DNA of 20,416 bases from assembly GCA_002104905.1 (NCBI GenBank), contig MCFE01001006.1, forward strand, positions 1-20,416, read 5' to 3'. Shown in pieces: positions 1 through 9,489 of this stretch; position 1 is the stretch's first letter, and the number at the start of each line of letters is the position of its first letter. The DNA is from Basidiobolus meristosporus CBS 931.73 (Eukaryota; Basidiobolomycota; Basidiobolomycetes; Basidiobolales; Basidiobolaceae). The notes beneath the pieces were generated by a model. That model had not been told where the DNA came from. It searched no databases and saw only the letters and a program-made list of their open reading frames with translations. Position numbers and translations under genes: made by a program.

Positions 1-827
1 TTGTTCCCTGGTCCAACTAATGGTGTGAGGATGGCCGACGGGCATCTACCCTATGGTAGTCCGGCTAGGAAACCACAATCGCTTCACGATCGATGATGCC
101 ATGATTACCGAATCACCGAAGACTTGTGGAGGTCATCAAGGGACCTTGAAAAGGAGCCTAATCCTATGGGACTGGGTAGAGGTTGAGTGAATTCATTCTC
201 TCCCGGGCACCAAACACCACCCAAAGCAGCCTTCTAGAGCATGCAGTACCGATGCACCATCATGCATTCCCAACATATGATGATGTTACAATGACCAAAG
301 CCACATGGCGTAGAGGGGGCGACCACAACAAATGGAACTGGTCTATTGGCTTCTGCACATCCATAAGCTCATATGCTGGGGAGGGGTCTTATCGGGGCCA
401 ACACAGGAATACCACCGGGGGGATAGCCATGAATCCCACCAGGATGATTTCATGGGCCAGACAAACGTCTCATCATGCAGCACGTCGGTTACAAATGGAA
501 ACGATCCGTACAGCGGTGATGAAGGAAATGGAAATTGCGATGGAGACGCAAGTGGAAATGAGCAGAGGTTGGGATTCGAATCCCTGCTAATCCACCATCG
601 AAACGTTCTGCCCTCGTTGGGCCGTCGCTGCGAGTGGCGGGGTTTCATGAAGGGTCCGTCAGTCTGCAGTTGCCATCTGAAGAAGCAGGTTGCTGAAATA
701 TGCACATCGGAATCCCTCCAGCCAACCAGAGGCCCCGGAAGCTCCGATTCCCCAATGATCATGGCATGCCCATATTAGGGTAAGCTGGATTGACTGCCCA
801 CGCTCTCGTGGCAGAACAGGTTGGACA

Positions 828-930
828 GAGGGTAGGGCTTGGGTTAGGGTGAAGGTTAAGGTTGGAGTAGGGTTGAGCTGGATTGGATTGGGGTAGACCG
901 CATACCAAGTAAGCGATTTCCAGGGTTAGG
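828..930 (+). repeat. degenerate telomere-like TTAGGG repeats
   Basis: The stretch contains GGGTAGGG, GGGTTAGGGT (841-850), GGTTAAGG, GTAGGGTTG and AGGGTTAGG (922-930). These are spaced variants of the TTAGGG unit used by most fungal telomeres. The copies are irregular and few, so this is not a functional telomere array. It could be an interstitial remnant or simple G/T-rich sequence. Confidence 0.4.
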
Positions 931-1709
931 TGTGTTGATAGCCTCGATCCCCAGTACAAGCTACCTCATTTCAGGGAGCTCAACCAGGACCTCAGCCATC
1001 TCAGGTGGGATTCGGACCACCGAGATGCGGAGCCATTCGGAGATCGGTATCGCCCCTTCCCTTCCTGGGGTATCGGCCTCTCTCCCTGGAGAACAGCCCA
1101 TTTCGACAAGTCGCCATATGGGCGGGAGAGCTGGTTATGATTTGGTGCGCCCACGGCTGTCCAACTACGCATTGGGAACAATCCAGTTACCATCTAGCCC
1201 GTTCAAGTGGTTGGAAAGAAGGTTAACGGTTGATCTGGGCATTTCCAGTTCGGCTGAAATGAAATGACACCTTCCATATGGGTACACGGGGTGGTGGGGG
1301 CCACGGGGGCGGGGTGAGAAGATGGGAGGTGACTATGGCTAACCCTAAGACGGGCATTGGACGACGAAGCCAATGGGTGGACCAATATCGCTTGGTCATC
1401 CACGAGATAGAGGCAGCGACTTGAGCGCCTAGTGGTTTTCGTATGGGACGGGACCGGACAGGAATGTTCCTATCCACTTCGTGCCCACCCATCTCATCTA
1501 ATCTCATCTAGTTTTTCACAAATCAATTCTAGTGGTGGGAACCCACCCCCCCCCTAATTTATGGCCTGGTCCGCGTAGCGTATCCATACTACATGGTGCT
1601 TTTATACTTAAAAAATGAAGAAAGTGGTGAAGAAAAGAGGCGATACGAGAAAGTGGTTCGCGGGAAGTGTGGAATAGGAAGTACCCCCCCGTTTCATTAG
1701 TGGGTGAAT

Positions 1710-1730
1710 CAAGGAAGGTCGCCTTCCTTG
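1710..1730. repeat. perfect short hairpin
   Basis: The nine bases CAAGGAAGG are followed by TCG and then by the exact reverse complement CCTTCCTTG. This gives a 9-bp stem with a 3-base loop. It lies about 380 bp beyond the stop codon of the bHLH gene. No T-run or other element suggests a function. Confidence 0.5.
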
Positions 1731-2111
1731 CTCGCTTTCAGTCTCATCGAGAAACGAAAAAAAATACAATAAAATAATTAGTTTTCAATGCTCCCCAGGG
1801 GATTTTTCCGGGAAGGCGCATTGGGCCTGTCCGCGAGGGCGAGGGCGATTGCGATGGAGGAAAATTCTGGAAACCGTGGGACTATTAGCTGGCAGTGAAA
1901 TGGTGTGTACATCAAAAATTAGGAACCATGAAGAATTGAAAACTGATGATAGGAACGCCTATGTCGAGATTAGTGAGTTTGGGAAGTGTGAGAACCAGTC
2001 AACACCATCTTTGGATCCCGGTGCGTCAAGGACACATCGAGTTAGTCTGACCGTCTGCTTGATGTCCGATTAGATATACAGGTGCCACGTTTGATACCTC
2101 GTCAACGAGTC

Positions 2112-3648
2112 TTACCTTCTGCCCTGTTTGAGTATAGCAACTTGCTGTCGCAAATCCTGGATCTCTTGGCTTAGCTTGTTCTGCCCCTCTTGTAGTTGTC
2201 GGATGTATTCGATAGCTAGAGAACGAAATGATCGGCTCTTTAGTGGATCGCTCGGTACCGACAAAGAATAAATACACCTACACTTGCTGAGGATTTCCCA
2301 TTTACTCGTCTTGATGTTCTTGTCAACTGGCAGGTTGTCTCTCAGCTCGTCGAATAGATCTTTCATCTCTTTTCTACGCTTTCGTTCGGCTAGTTTGTGA
2401 GATACTTTCAGTGCGGGAGTGCGCGAGTACGGACTAGTCTTGTCGCCATCGGCGGGCGGGGGAAACACATATGACGAATGTGAGGGGTCCTGGTCCGCTC
2501 CCCGCTCGTTCATCAAACTTTGGTGAGGATAGCTGATGACTGGTAATGAGGCCCTTCTGCCCATCATGTGTTCGTGGCGGAAAGCTGGCCGGTCCAGAAG
2601 GTGGTGGGGTGGTAGAGGCCTGTCGTGAGTAGAAGGCGGAGATTTCTCCGAGTACTCACTTGAGTACCCCTCGATCTCTTCGATTTTGGGCAATTTCAAT
2701 GACCCTGAAGCTGCGTTGATGTTATCGGTGGGGTTTCGTGATGATCCGGAGAAGGGGAAGACCTGTGGTGGCGGTGGAAGCGGGTCACATAGTGAAGCTC
2801 TCCTTTTGAATGCCGAGGCAGGTGTACTGGTTGAGATTGAACCAAACTCTTTTCGCTTCAGGCTCGAGGAATCGGTGGAAGAATATGCATCATCTTTGAT
2901 ACGCTTTTCTGCCTCACCTTGGTGGGCATAATTTGGAGTAAACGACTGAGAAAGTGAGGAAGGCTGTGCTTCGCGTGCTGCCATATGAGGCAGTGGCAGG
3001 GAATACGAGCTTCCAGGAAGACCGGCAACTGAGTGTCTACGAAAAGGAAAGCTTTGCTCCGGCTGCAAGTCAGAGCCCAGACGTGGTAGGTGAGGAGGGG
3101 GCAGTGGTTCACCGCGAGCCTCGTACCTAGTGTTTGCCTCACCATAGCCGGCAGAGCTACGCTCAGGATAGTCATGGTGATTTTGTGGAAACGGGCCCAG
3201 ACGTTCTCCAGAATAATTCATGGTTTCGGGAGGCTTGGTTAAGCTGAAGACACCGGGGAGAGATCGGTCGCGGGGAGGAGCAGTAGGTTTCGTAGCACTA
3301 ACGGCACTATCAGGATTAGGGTCCGGGTATGGCTTCGTCAAAAATAAGTTACTTGAGTTAAAATCCACAGATCCTAATATCAAAGTAGCACGTTAGTCGA
3401 CCGACGAGTCGAATAGAATTCGGTAAGGGGGAAACAGAAAGCGGACTTGGTATTGCAGAGGTAGAGGGCCTGGAAAAGGGGGAAGAGAGGTGTGCTGGGT
3501 TTGCCGACGTCTAAACTGAGTGGACGGAAAACGTACCGAAGTCACTAGATTTCTGAGATGTGGTTGAGATCTCGGATTTGGCGATAGTATTGCTTGAACT
3601 GGAAGGTTGAGAAGAAGACGAATATGAAGGATTGAGCACACTTGACAT
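2112..3648 (-). CDS. bHLH-leucine zipper transcription factor (3 exons, 435 aa)
   Basis: Likely a nuclear DNA-binding regulator. Exons, in gene order, are 3648-3537, 3373-2282 and 2215-2112. Intron 1 (163 nt) has donor GTACGT and acceptor ATATTAG; intron 2 (66 nt) has donor GTAGGT and acceptor CTCTAG. All joins keep one frame of 436 codons including the TAA stop. The start is the ATG at 3648-3646, opening [13 protein letters not shown]. Residues 1 to about 355 are rich in Ser, Pro and charge and look disordered. The basic region has His363, Glu367 and Arg371, the H-E-R pattern of group B bHLH proteins that bind CACGTG. Helix 1, a short loop and helix 2 follow ([10 protein letters not shown] at 392-401, continuing SIEYIRQL). 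Leucines at 409, 416, 423 and 430 form an exact heptad zipper, so the protein probably dimerises. The basic region resembles fungal Esc1-like factors, but targets are unknown. Intron 2 cuts helix 2, has no stop in frame and is a multiple of three. Confidence 0.88.
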
Positions 3649-4359
3649 TAAGATAGCAAGAGCTGAGAGGGGTGTGAACAAGAAGGGAAAAGAACGACCG
3701 TTAGACTATCAATGGGACTAAAGAAATAAATAACAGAGGAAAATAATAGAGCGAAGACCAGATGAAAAGCGTTTGATTTCCACGAGAGCTGAGTAGTCCT
3801 TTTTTTCTTAATCAGATGAATAATGGAATCACGGTCATATCGTGTGCTGATTCGGCTGATGTAGGTAGAATAGCGATATTAATATTTTAGAATATCATTT
3901 GATCCAGCATAATTTAGCGAATAGAACAATGGTTGGATTATTGGTAAAGATAATAGAGTGTCTCATGTGGCCAAATAGGAACCTAACCTCAACTAGCTCC
4001 TGATGAAAGTGGTAACCTTCATCAATTAATCGGATGCTCAGAGGGGGCGGATCAGTCCGTAGCGAGCTTGAGCATATTCCCGACCACAGGTGACAAAATG
4101 TTCGACGTGTGCATGGCAGAGGCAATTCCATAACACGTCCCCATACACTGCGTCTACGTACCACATTAGATTCAGATCGACTGATGGCGGCCGAATCTTC
4201 ATCTCATGGCAGCTGCTGCAGCCACGCTTCGATAAGTCAAGGGGTGTGCGGTTTTGCAGTGCATCTCAGATTCGCACTATACTGGCTCCCAGTTGGTGGT
4301 ACTTAATAAAAACATCCCAAAAGAAGGTAGTGCTTGCTGCAATGGCTGGCCATCCAGGG

Positions 4360-4365
4360 CACGTG
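4360..4365. promoter_or_regulatory. CACGTG E-box (candidate)
   Basis: A palindromic CACGTG lies about 0.7 kb upstream of the bHLH-zipper start codon. This is the hexamer expected to be bound by proteins with the H-E-R basic region seen in that gene. Binding is inference; such a hexamer also occurs by chance every few kilobases. Confidence 0.25.
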
Positions 4366-5172
4366 ATGCCGACTGATTCACCAAGATCAGGTCCGGATTG
4401 CGAAAACCAGTTGGTTGTGTTTAAAGATTGCCATCAGATCCGGCTTGGCTCTCCTTGAGCTGCGAGCATCAAACTGACAAGCAGTAAGCACCATGTTACA
4501 TCGGATGGAGCTATGCCAATAATAGCAACCCATCCGCCATACCGTGCATTCCCCGATGGCCAGCGGGCGGAGGCCTGGGTGATCAGAGCCGGGTGAGAGT
4601 GCCGCAGGGGTGATCACCTGCTGCGCAAGAAGAACGCACATGAGGGAAGTTTTAGGGATGGTTTGAGAACACCAAACATGGCTCAGACCTACAGACACGC
4701 TTGCTTGCACCGGACCGCATTGCACGCCAGCGATGAATCACACCTGGAATGGGGGCTGACAGTCTGCATGGAGAGGAGGTGGGCTGCCATCGCTCCGTTT
4801 CGGCAGGGATCCGTTCGGCTTGGTCAAGCGCTGCGCTTCCGCACCAAGCGCAAGGCCAGCAGCAGAATGGGACTGCGTGAAACTCTGCTGTATCAGTGTT
4901 TGAAACACTGAGCTGTGCATCATATTGGTCATCCTTGCAAACGCTCCTTCTTGCCAATCAGCGCTCGAAGGTGCGCGTGGTATTTCCAGGTGAAAGCTCA
5001 ACGCCATTGAAACCTCACCCCAAACCCCGTCCGACAAGCAACGTAATACGTGTTAACGATCATATTCGTAGAGATAATATTCTCGATATTTAACCAGCAT
5101 TTAACACACAAATCAAGTTCCACATGATCCATTCTGCCCAATCAATACATACCTGCGGGCTTGTTGGGGCCA

Positions 5173-5178
5173 CACGTG
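5173..5178. promoter_or_regulatory. second CACGTG E-box (candidate)
   Basis: A second palindromic CACGTG lies about 1.5 kb upstream of the bHLH gene and about 0.2 kb downstream of the LINS1 stop codon. Its role is unknown, and chance occurrence is possible. Confidence 0.2.
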
Positions 5179-5385
5179 CTATGCTGATGGAGAGCCCTCA
5201 ACCCGTGCTGTTGCCAGTCAATGTGTGGATTTAATCAAACGCCATATATCCGCGGGCGCTTGACGATCAGGCCCATCATCGTTTTTGCTACAAGTGGCGT
5301 CCGTTGCCGGTTGAGCACCTCGTGCGGAGAGAGTCATATTCATTCGGTACTAATACATAGCTTCAATGTCGGTGTAGACGCTCCG

Positions 5386-7143
5386 TCACTGTTTATTTAG
5401 TTTGGTGTCGAGTAGCTCATGTACAGCAGCTAACCGATTCACCAGTGGTGTGGCATTGTAGGGAAATATGTTGCGTTTCAGCGACGACCTGATGGAGGCT
5501 TCCAGACTTCCGAACATTTCGTAAATCCTAACAATGTCTTCCTGAGGCACGGCAACCATGAAGTTTGCAAAGAAGCTCGCATCAAAAAACCCCCGTAGAT
5601 ATCGGACCAGGAATGTCAAGAAGAGCTCGCATGTTTCGGAAGATATCAAAAAATCCAACAGGATCTCGTAGTCATACGCCAGGGAATCGAAAAACCTCGT
5701 CACCACGTCATGGATAGTGACGAGGGGTGCAATCTTGTTGAGATAGGCCTTCCATTTGGCCGGGAGTTGAGCCCGAGTGGTTTCGTACTTTTGGAAGGTA
5801 AAGAGAACCCAAATCATGTCCGAGTCATCTCCAAATATCCGGAACAGCATTGCAGTGAAGCCAGGATCCTGCAATATGTCTACAGAGGTCGTCTAGTTTG
5901 TGTAGCAAACCCGATGTACCAAGCACTCTTACCTCGATATAATGTGGAGTATTCTTCCAGGCTGTGCAACATCTTTAGCTCGGTACTATTGTCTAATTCT
6001 TTATTCGCGACAGCATCCAGCAAGTAAAACAGTGTCTCTATGTGTATCTTGATGTATAGCTTTATGGTCTCGGCGTCAAATTGAAATTCCAGATCCGTGC
6101 GCATGTGGTGATAGAAGTTTGTAGTATTCGGGCCGAACACTTCATCTATGAGCCCCCGTCCTCTCAGTTTGAATAAAAATTCTCCATATGGCTTTAAACT
6201 AGCCAGCGCATTATCTATCTGTTTAACATGGTTTATAAGCTTATTAAGTAGCATACAGACCGCAGAGTACTTACAAGCTCATTGTCAGGATTCCATTTAA
6301 TGAGGAGGTATGTTAGCTGTAAGTACTTCCGAACCACCGAGATTTGCTTCGAGTCAATATTGCTGGCCAACTGAGAAGAACAATGAATGGATTGATCTAG
6401 TTGTATGTCACATAGCACGTTGTACCTCCAAAAAGTTGGTATTCATGTCTTCGATAAGTTCATCGAAGTTATCCTCCATTGCTCCGCCAAGCTTCCATAC
6501 CTTTAAAAGCCCAATAAGCAGGCTAAGGTATTCTGCTCGCGTTGTGGGCGGAATCTACGCAAACGAGTTTAGCAAATGCAAGAAGTGTGATAGAGTAGAT
6601 CCTGGGTACATTATCCTCCATACTGGCCAGCTTATGTATGATGTGGCCTTTTTTGAGGTTTTCGCTTAGACAGAAAGTAGGCTGATGGCCTAAAGTAGGG
6701 GAATCAGAATCGGCTTCTTTGCGTATCCGCTTCAATAATTTGCGTAGTATCTCGCTCAAAGTAATCGAGTAAAACTCTGGCTCCTGTCTATCTAGCCGAT
6801 TAAGGGAATTGCTCAGTGCCTCTACGACCTTCGAAAGGGCCTCGTCCAAAATGCCGGTATTTTCCTCCTAGATTTCATTTAGCAAGCAGGAGAAACTTAC
6901 GCAGGTTTCTAATGGGGTTACCTTCTCAGAGAGCAGGCCAATCCTCAGAGACAACTCGTTACCAACAGTAAATATCTGGAACCGATCATTTGAACAACGC
7001 AGATCTCTAAGCTACTTGGTCAAGAGAACTAATCGTGGTTAGAAAACATAGCCCTGTCAGTACGAAACGCGTTGCAAAAGTACCAAACTGTCGAATTTGG
7101 CTAGCTCGGTCACTGAAGAGCCACTTATTTTCTGCTCATTCAT
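5386..7143 (-). CDS. LINS1-like protein Lines homologue (7 exons, ~470 aa)
   Basis: Orthologue of protein Lines homologue 1, a poorly understood family named after Drosophila lines. Exons in gene order: 7143-7084, 7011-6922, 6867-6610, 6554-6426, 6370-6275, 6218-5933, 5879-5386. The six introns are 72, 54, 55, 55, 56 and 53 nt, several with CTAAA or CTAAC-like branch points. Joined, they give 471 codons with no internal stop. Start is the ATG at 7143 (MNEQKISGSS). The family call rests on the C-terminal part: LLDFLISSETC at about 380-390 followed by RYLRGF, and the terminal NIFPYNATPL at about 443-452. Human LINS1 has nearly the same LLDFLISSETC and NLFPYNPTAL motifs. Human LINS1 is about 757 residues; here the long Ser-rich insert between the two C-terminal motifs is missing. 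The end of exon 2 is uncertain: a GTAAGT donor at 6900 would give a 33-nt intron and seven more residues. No promoter element is evident. Confidence 0.88.
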
Positions 7144-7935
7144 GGTTGCAGTTCAAAGAAGAAAGACACCGAAAAAACATCGATATATCCAGCCAGCTGA
7201 GTTTGGTAATAGTGATTGATATTCATGCTGTTTGCAATTGGGATAATACAAATAAGATCGGTTGTTGGCACAATCGGCATTCGCTGGCTTTCCTAGATTA
7301 TTTAAACTGCAAGCTATCCGACGTGATACAGTGGAATACACATTTCACCAATACTGGGATGAGAGCGGAGAGTGTACGACGCAGCGTTGTGGTGATACAG
7401 TATGTAGGAAATAGACTTCTAATAAGACCTGATTGTCATACATGTAATGTTGTGCATGGTTGGTTGTGTGGGGGTGGGGTGGGTGCTGGATTGCCGAGCA
7501 TGGGAATTGAGACTGCTTTGAGGATGACTCTTTGCCTCTTTCGCACTGGTAGCGTTATTTCCCATAGAGTTTTCTGGCTACTCGGTTCCTGGCTCCCGCT
7601 TCTACGTCTAGGCCAAGAGGAATCCCTGCGGTCAAGCAGGAAGTCAAGAGCAGATACGAATCGATTCTGGGCAATTGTGTTAACCGACGATTCCCTGTTA
7701 TCCATCTTATCGAAGCCTGAGCTTATTGCCGACAGTCTCGCGGATTAATCGATAAGTTCAATCACTCCCCGACCTGTTTCAGCTGGGTGAATCGGTTTTG
7801 TTGTGGTGGTGTTTAGTTCGCTTTGGTGGATTGTGATGGTAACGTAATCATGCATCCAGGATTATGAACAAAACTGGTTTTCAGTCCCACTGCCGCAACC
7901 AAAATTAACACCCTAACCTTCCCTAACCTGTACAT
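7144..7935. other. divergent intergenic region, LINS1 / UBC13
   Basis: This 0.8-kb stretch separates the divergently transcribed LINS1 and UBC13 genes and must carry both promoters. A plus-strand open frame runs through 7035-7748, overlapping LINS1 exon 1 in antisense, and a minus-strand frame covers 7705-7436. Neither has a recognisable domain or a credible conservation signal, so I treat both as chance. Two CCCTAACC units sit at the right edge. Confidence 0.45.
7911..7930 (+). promoter_or_regulatory. tandem CCCTAACC boxes upstream of UBC13
   Basis: Two adjacent ten-base units, CCCTAACCTT and CCCTAACCTG, end five bases before the UBC13 start codon. The core is the TTAGGG telomere unit on the opposite strand. 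In fungi such boxes are bound by Tbf1/Teb1-type Myb proteins in gene promoters. They may instead lie in the 5' UTR; the transcription start cannot be placed from sequence. Confidence 0.4.
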
Positions 7936-8565
7936 ATGACTTTACCAAAGAGAATAACCAAGGTCGGACTTTTGAAGGTCACAGTGGCTTGTGGCAACCG
8001 AATGCAGGCTAACTTCGTGATTTTAGGAGATCGAGCGTTTGATGGCAGACCCCGCACCTGGGATTTCCGCCACACCACACGAGGATAATTTAAGGTACTT
8101 TGATGTGGTGGTGGATGGCCCCACGCAATCCCCTTACGAAGGTAAGTCTTCTTCGGGCAGCAGCACATGGACCGAAACTGACGCGATTCCCTTGAAGGGG
8201 GTGCTTTTAAACTGGAGCTTTTTCTACCCGAGGACTATCCTTTGTCGCCACCCAAAGTCCGATTCTTAACCAAGATATTTCACCCAAACATCGATAAGCT
8301 GGGCCGCATCTGCCTGGATATCCTGAAAGGTAACGGGTGATGCCCGCTGAGCTTGTTGTGGTGCGCCTACTAACTTCCGACTGCAGATAAATGGTCGCCG
8401 GCCCTTCAAATCCGCACTCTACTTCTATCGATCCAAGCGCTGCTGTCCGCTCCTAATCCCGATGATCCTTTGGCCAATGACGTAGCCCAAAATTGGAAGG
8501 ACGACGAAAAGATGGCCATTGCGACCGCTCAAGAATGGACCCGATTGTATGCTGGCAGGGAGTGA
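7936..8565 (+). CDS. ubiquitin-conjugating enzyme E2 Ubc13 (4 exons, 150 aa)
   Basis: E2 that, with its Mms2/Uev1 partner, builds Lys63-linked ubiquitin chains, chiefly in error-free DNA damage tolerance (PCNA polyubiquitination), in nucleus and cytosol. Exons: 7936-7962, 8027-8141, 8198-8329 and 8387-8565. Introns are 64, 56 and 57 nt; the third has a perfect TACTAAC branch point. The joined frame has 151 codons, matching the family's usual 150-153 residues. The N-terminus MTLPKRITK matches the yeast and human start, which fixes the start codon and first donor even though that donor (GTCGGA) is weak. The UBC fold carries HPN at 76-78, the catalytic Cys86 in GRICLDILK, the SPA motif at 95-97 used for RING E3 contact, and the Ubc13-typical [16 protein letters not shown] stretch. 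Phe56 in LELFLPED sits at the conserved Mms2-contact position. Nothing is truncated or missing. Confidence 0.97.
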
Positions 8566-8643
8566 GCGGTCCATCCTTGGCCGACATCGGCTTTTGTTCT
8601 CTTGCTATCAGAGTGATCCAATGTACTCCTGATGTTGTGACAT

Positions 8644-8649
8644 AATAAA
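8644..8649 (+). terminator. poly(A) signal of UBC13 (AATAAA)
   Basis: An AATAAA hexamer lies about 80 bases past the UBC13 stop codon, a normal distance for a fungal 3' UTR. Cleavage-site evidence is not available from the sequence. Confidence 0.5.
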
Positions 8650-9238
8650 CTAGTAACCATCAACTGGGCCCATTGAGTATGGCGTAAGGGCGAGTGACTG
8701 GGTGCCTGTGTAGCGCTGGCTACGGCTGGTCGGGTGATTTGGCCTGGTGGGAACACTGGTCATGCAATTCCGTTTATTTCAGAGCCAAGAAGCCTATGAT
8801 TTCCAAAGATCACTGCTCATCTAACGAGACCCAGGTCTTGGCTTGATGCGGCAGCAAGAGGATACAGGTAGCGGCATAGAACAGCGGCGGGAAATGGGCA
8901 TTCATTGGTTTCCCAATGATGCTTTTGTAACATGATGTGATGCGCAATATGCATGTATCACCGTCAATCAACAGCCATTTCAATCGAATTCTCATGACCT
9001 GCAAGGTGGTATTCTGGAAAGACATGCACTTGGGATACATCACCGAGGATCGGAAGCGAGACATGCTTACTTGCTATTGGCCATCCTTATCTTCTATAAG
9101 CACTAGACATGGAGCATTCAGAGAATTGAGCCGGAAGCAACCTATGCAAGCCTCACGACAATTTAGTCATCACTCCCCCGCAATACGGAAGCGCACGCTG
9201 TGGTGTGGACGCATTCACAGCAGACTTGATCCCACCAC

Positions 9239-9245
9239 TATAAAA
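9239..9245 (+). promoter_or_regulatory. TATA-like box upstream of M64 gene
   Basis: TATAAAA lies 245 bases before the peptidase ATG. If it is used, the 5' UTR would be about 200 bases or would contain an intron. The position is longer than typical, so the call is tentative. Confidence 0.3.
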
Positions 9246-9489
9246 CCAACCGTGTGCAGAGGCTCCCACCAGCTTGCACGAAGATTGACCGTACGAGCTA
9301 CCAACCGGATCTCTGCAAGTTCGGTCCGACATTTAGTGAATTTACTGGGCGATCTGTGAGTTGCGCGATTGGAAATTTCGCTGTGTGAGAAACTGCGTCG
9401 ACATCGGAACCGAATAAAACCAGAAAGGTGGATGCATACCTAGATACCAGTCCTCTTCTTATCTAACTTAGCCTTTCAAAGTGAACCCA

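Larger units (their letters stand above)
1..2111. other. intergenic region, no convincing gene
   Basis: No frame in this stretch shows a recognisable domain, a family-like motif or a sensible exon structure. The open frames are short, overlap one another on both strands and look like chance. The region holds degenerate TTAGGG-like runs near 828-930, C-runs at about 1544-1553 and 1684-1690, a short perfect hairpin at 1710-1730 and an A-rich stretch at about 1756-1777. It lies downstream of the bHLH gene, so its right end should contain that gene's 3' UTR, but I see no clear poly(A) signal on the minus strand. Confidence 0.5.
3649..5385. other. intergenic region between bHLH and LINS1 genes
   Basis: This 1.7-kb stretch separates two minus-strand genes. 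It must hold the promoter and 5' UTR of the bHLH gene at its left end and the 3' UTR of LINS1 at its right end. Several frames of about 100 codons exist on both strands around 4090-5037, but they overlap, lack good starts or splice logic, and show no recognisable motif. The only sites I would name are two CACGTG hexamers at 4360 and 5173. Confidence 0.5.
8566..9489. other. intergenic region between UBC13 and M64 peptidase
   Basis: This stretch holds the 3' UTR of UBC13 with an AATAAA at 8644 and the upstream region of the peptidase gene with a TATAAAA at 9239. A plus-strand frame of about 140 codons (8937-9359) has no recognisable features and I do not call it a gene. The last 40 bases before the peptidase start are pyrimidine-rich. 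Confidence 0.45.

Noticed and set aside
560-605. Possible tRNA T-arm (GGGATTCGAATCCC)
   Set aside because: The 14-mer is a perfect palindrome, but the T-stem closing pair and flanking stem do not fit a TTCGAAT loop on either strand, and no matching acceptor, D or anticodon arms could be found around it.
183-1507. Overlapping open frames of 60-150 codons on both strands
   Set aside because: No motif, no splice logic and no credible composition; they shadow one another and are best taken as chance.
2112-3383. bHLH protein as one unspliced 423-codon frame
   Set aside because: It starts at a TTG inside the intron 1 acceptor region and includes 22 residues of intron 2 within helix 2; splicing gives a proper HLH and a true ATG.
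3393-3641. Separate 82-codon minus-strand gene upstream of the bHLH frame
   Set aside because: The correct frame from the ATG at 3648 is exon 1 of the bHLH gene; this other frame runs through that exon and intron 1.
4652-5037. Minus-strand frames around 4650-5040 as a gene
   Set aside because: Overlapping frames with no recognisable domain; the longer one starts at TTG, with no supporting upstream exon seen.
8937-9359. 140-codon plus-strand frame upstream of the peptidase
   Set aside because: No family features, and its end overlaps the TATA-like promoter region of the M64 gene.
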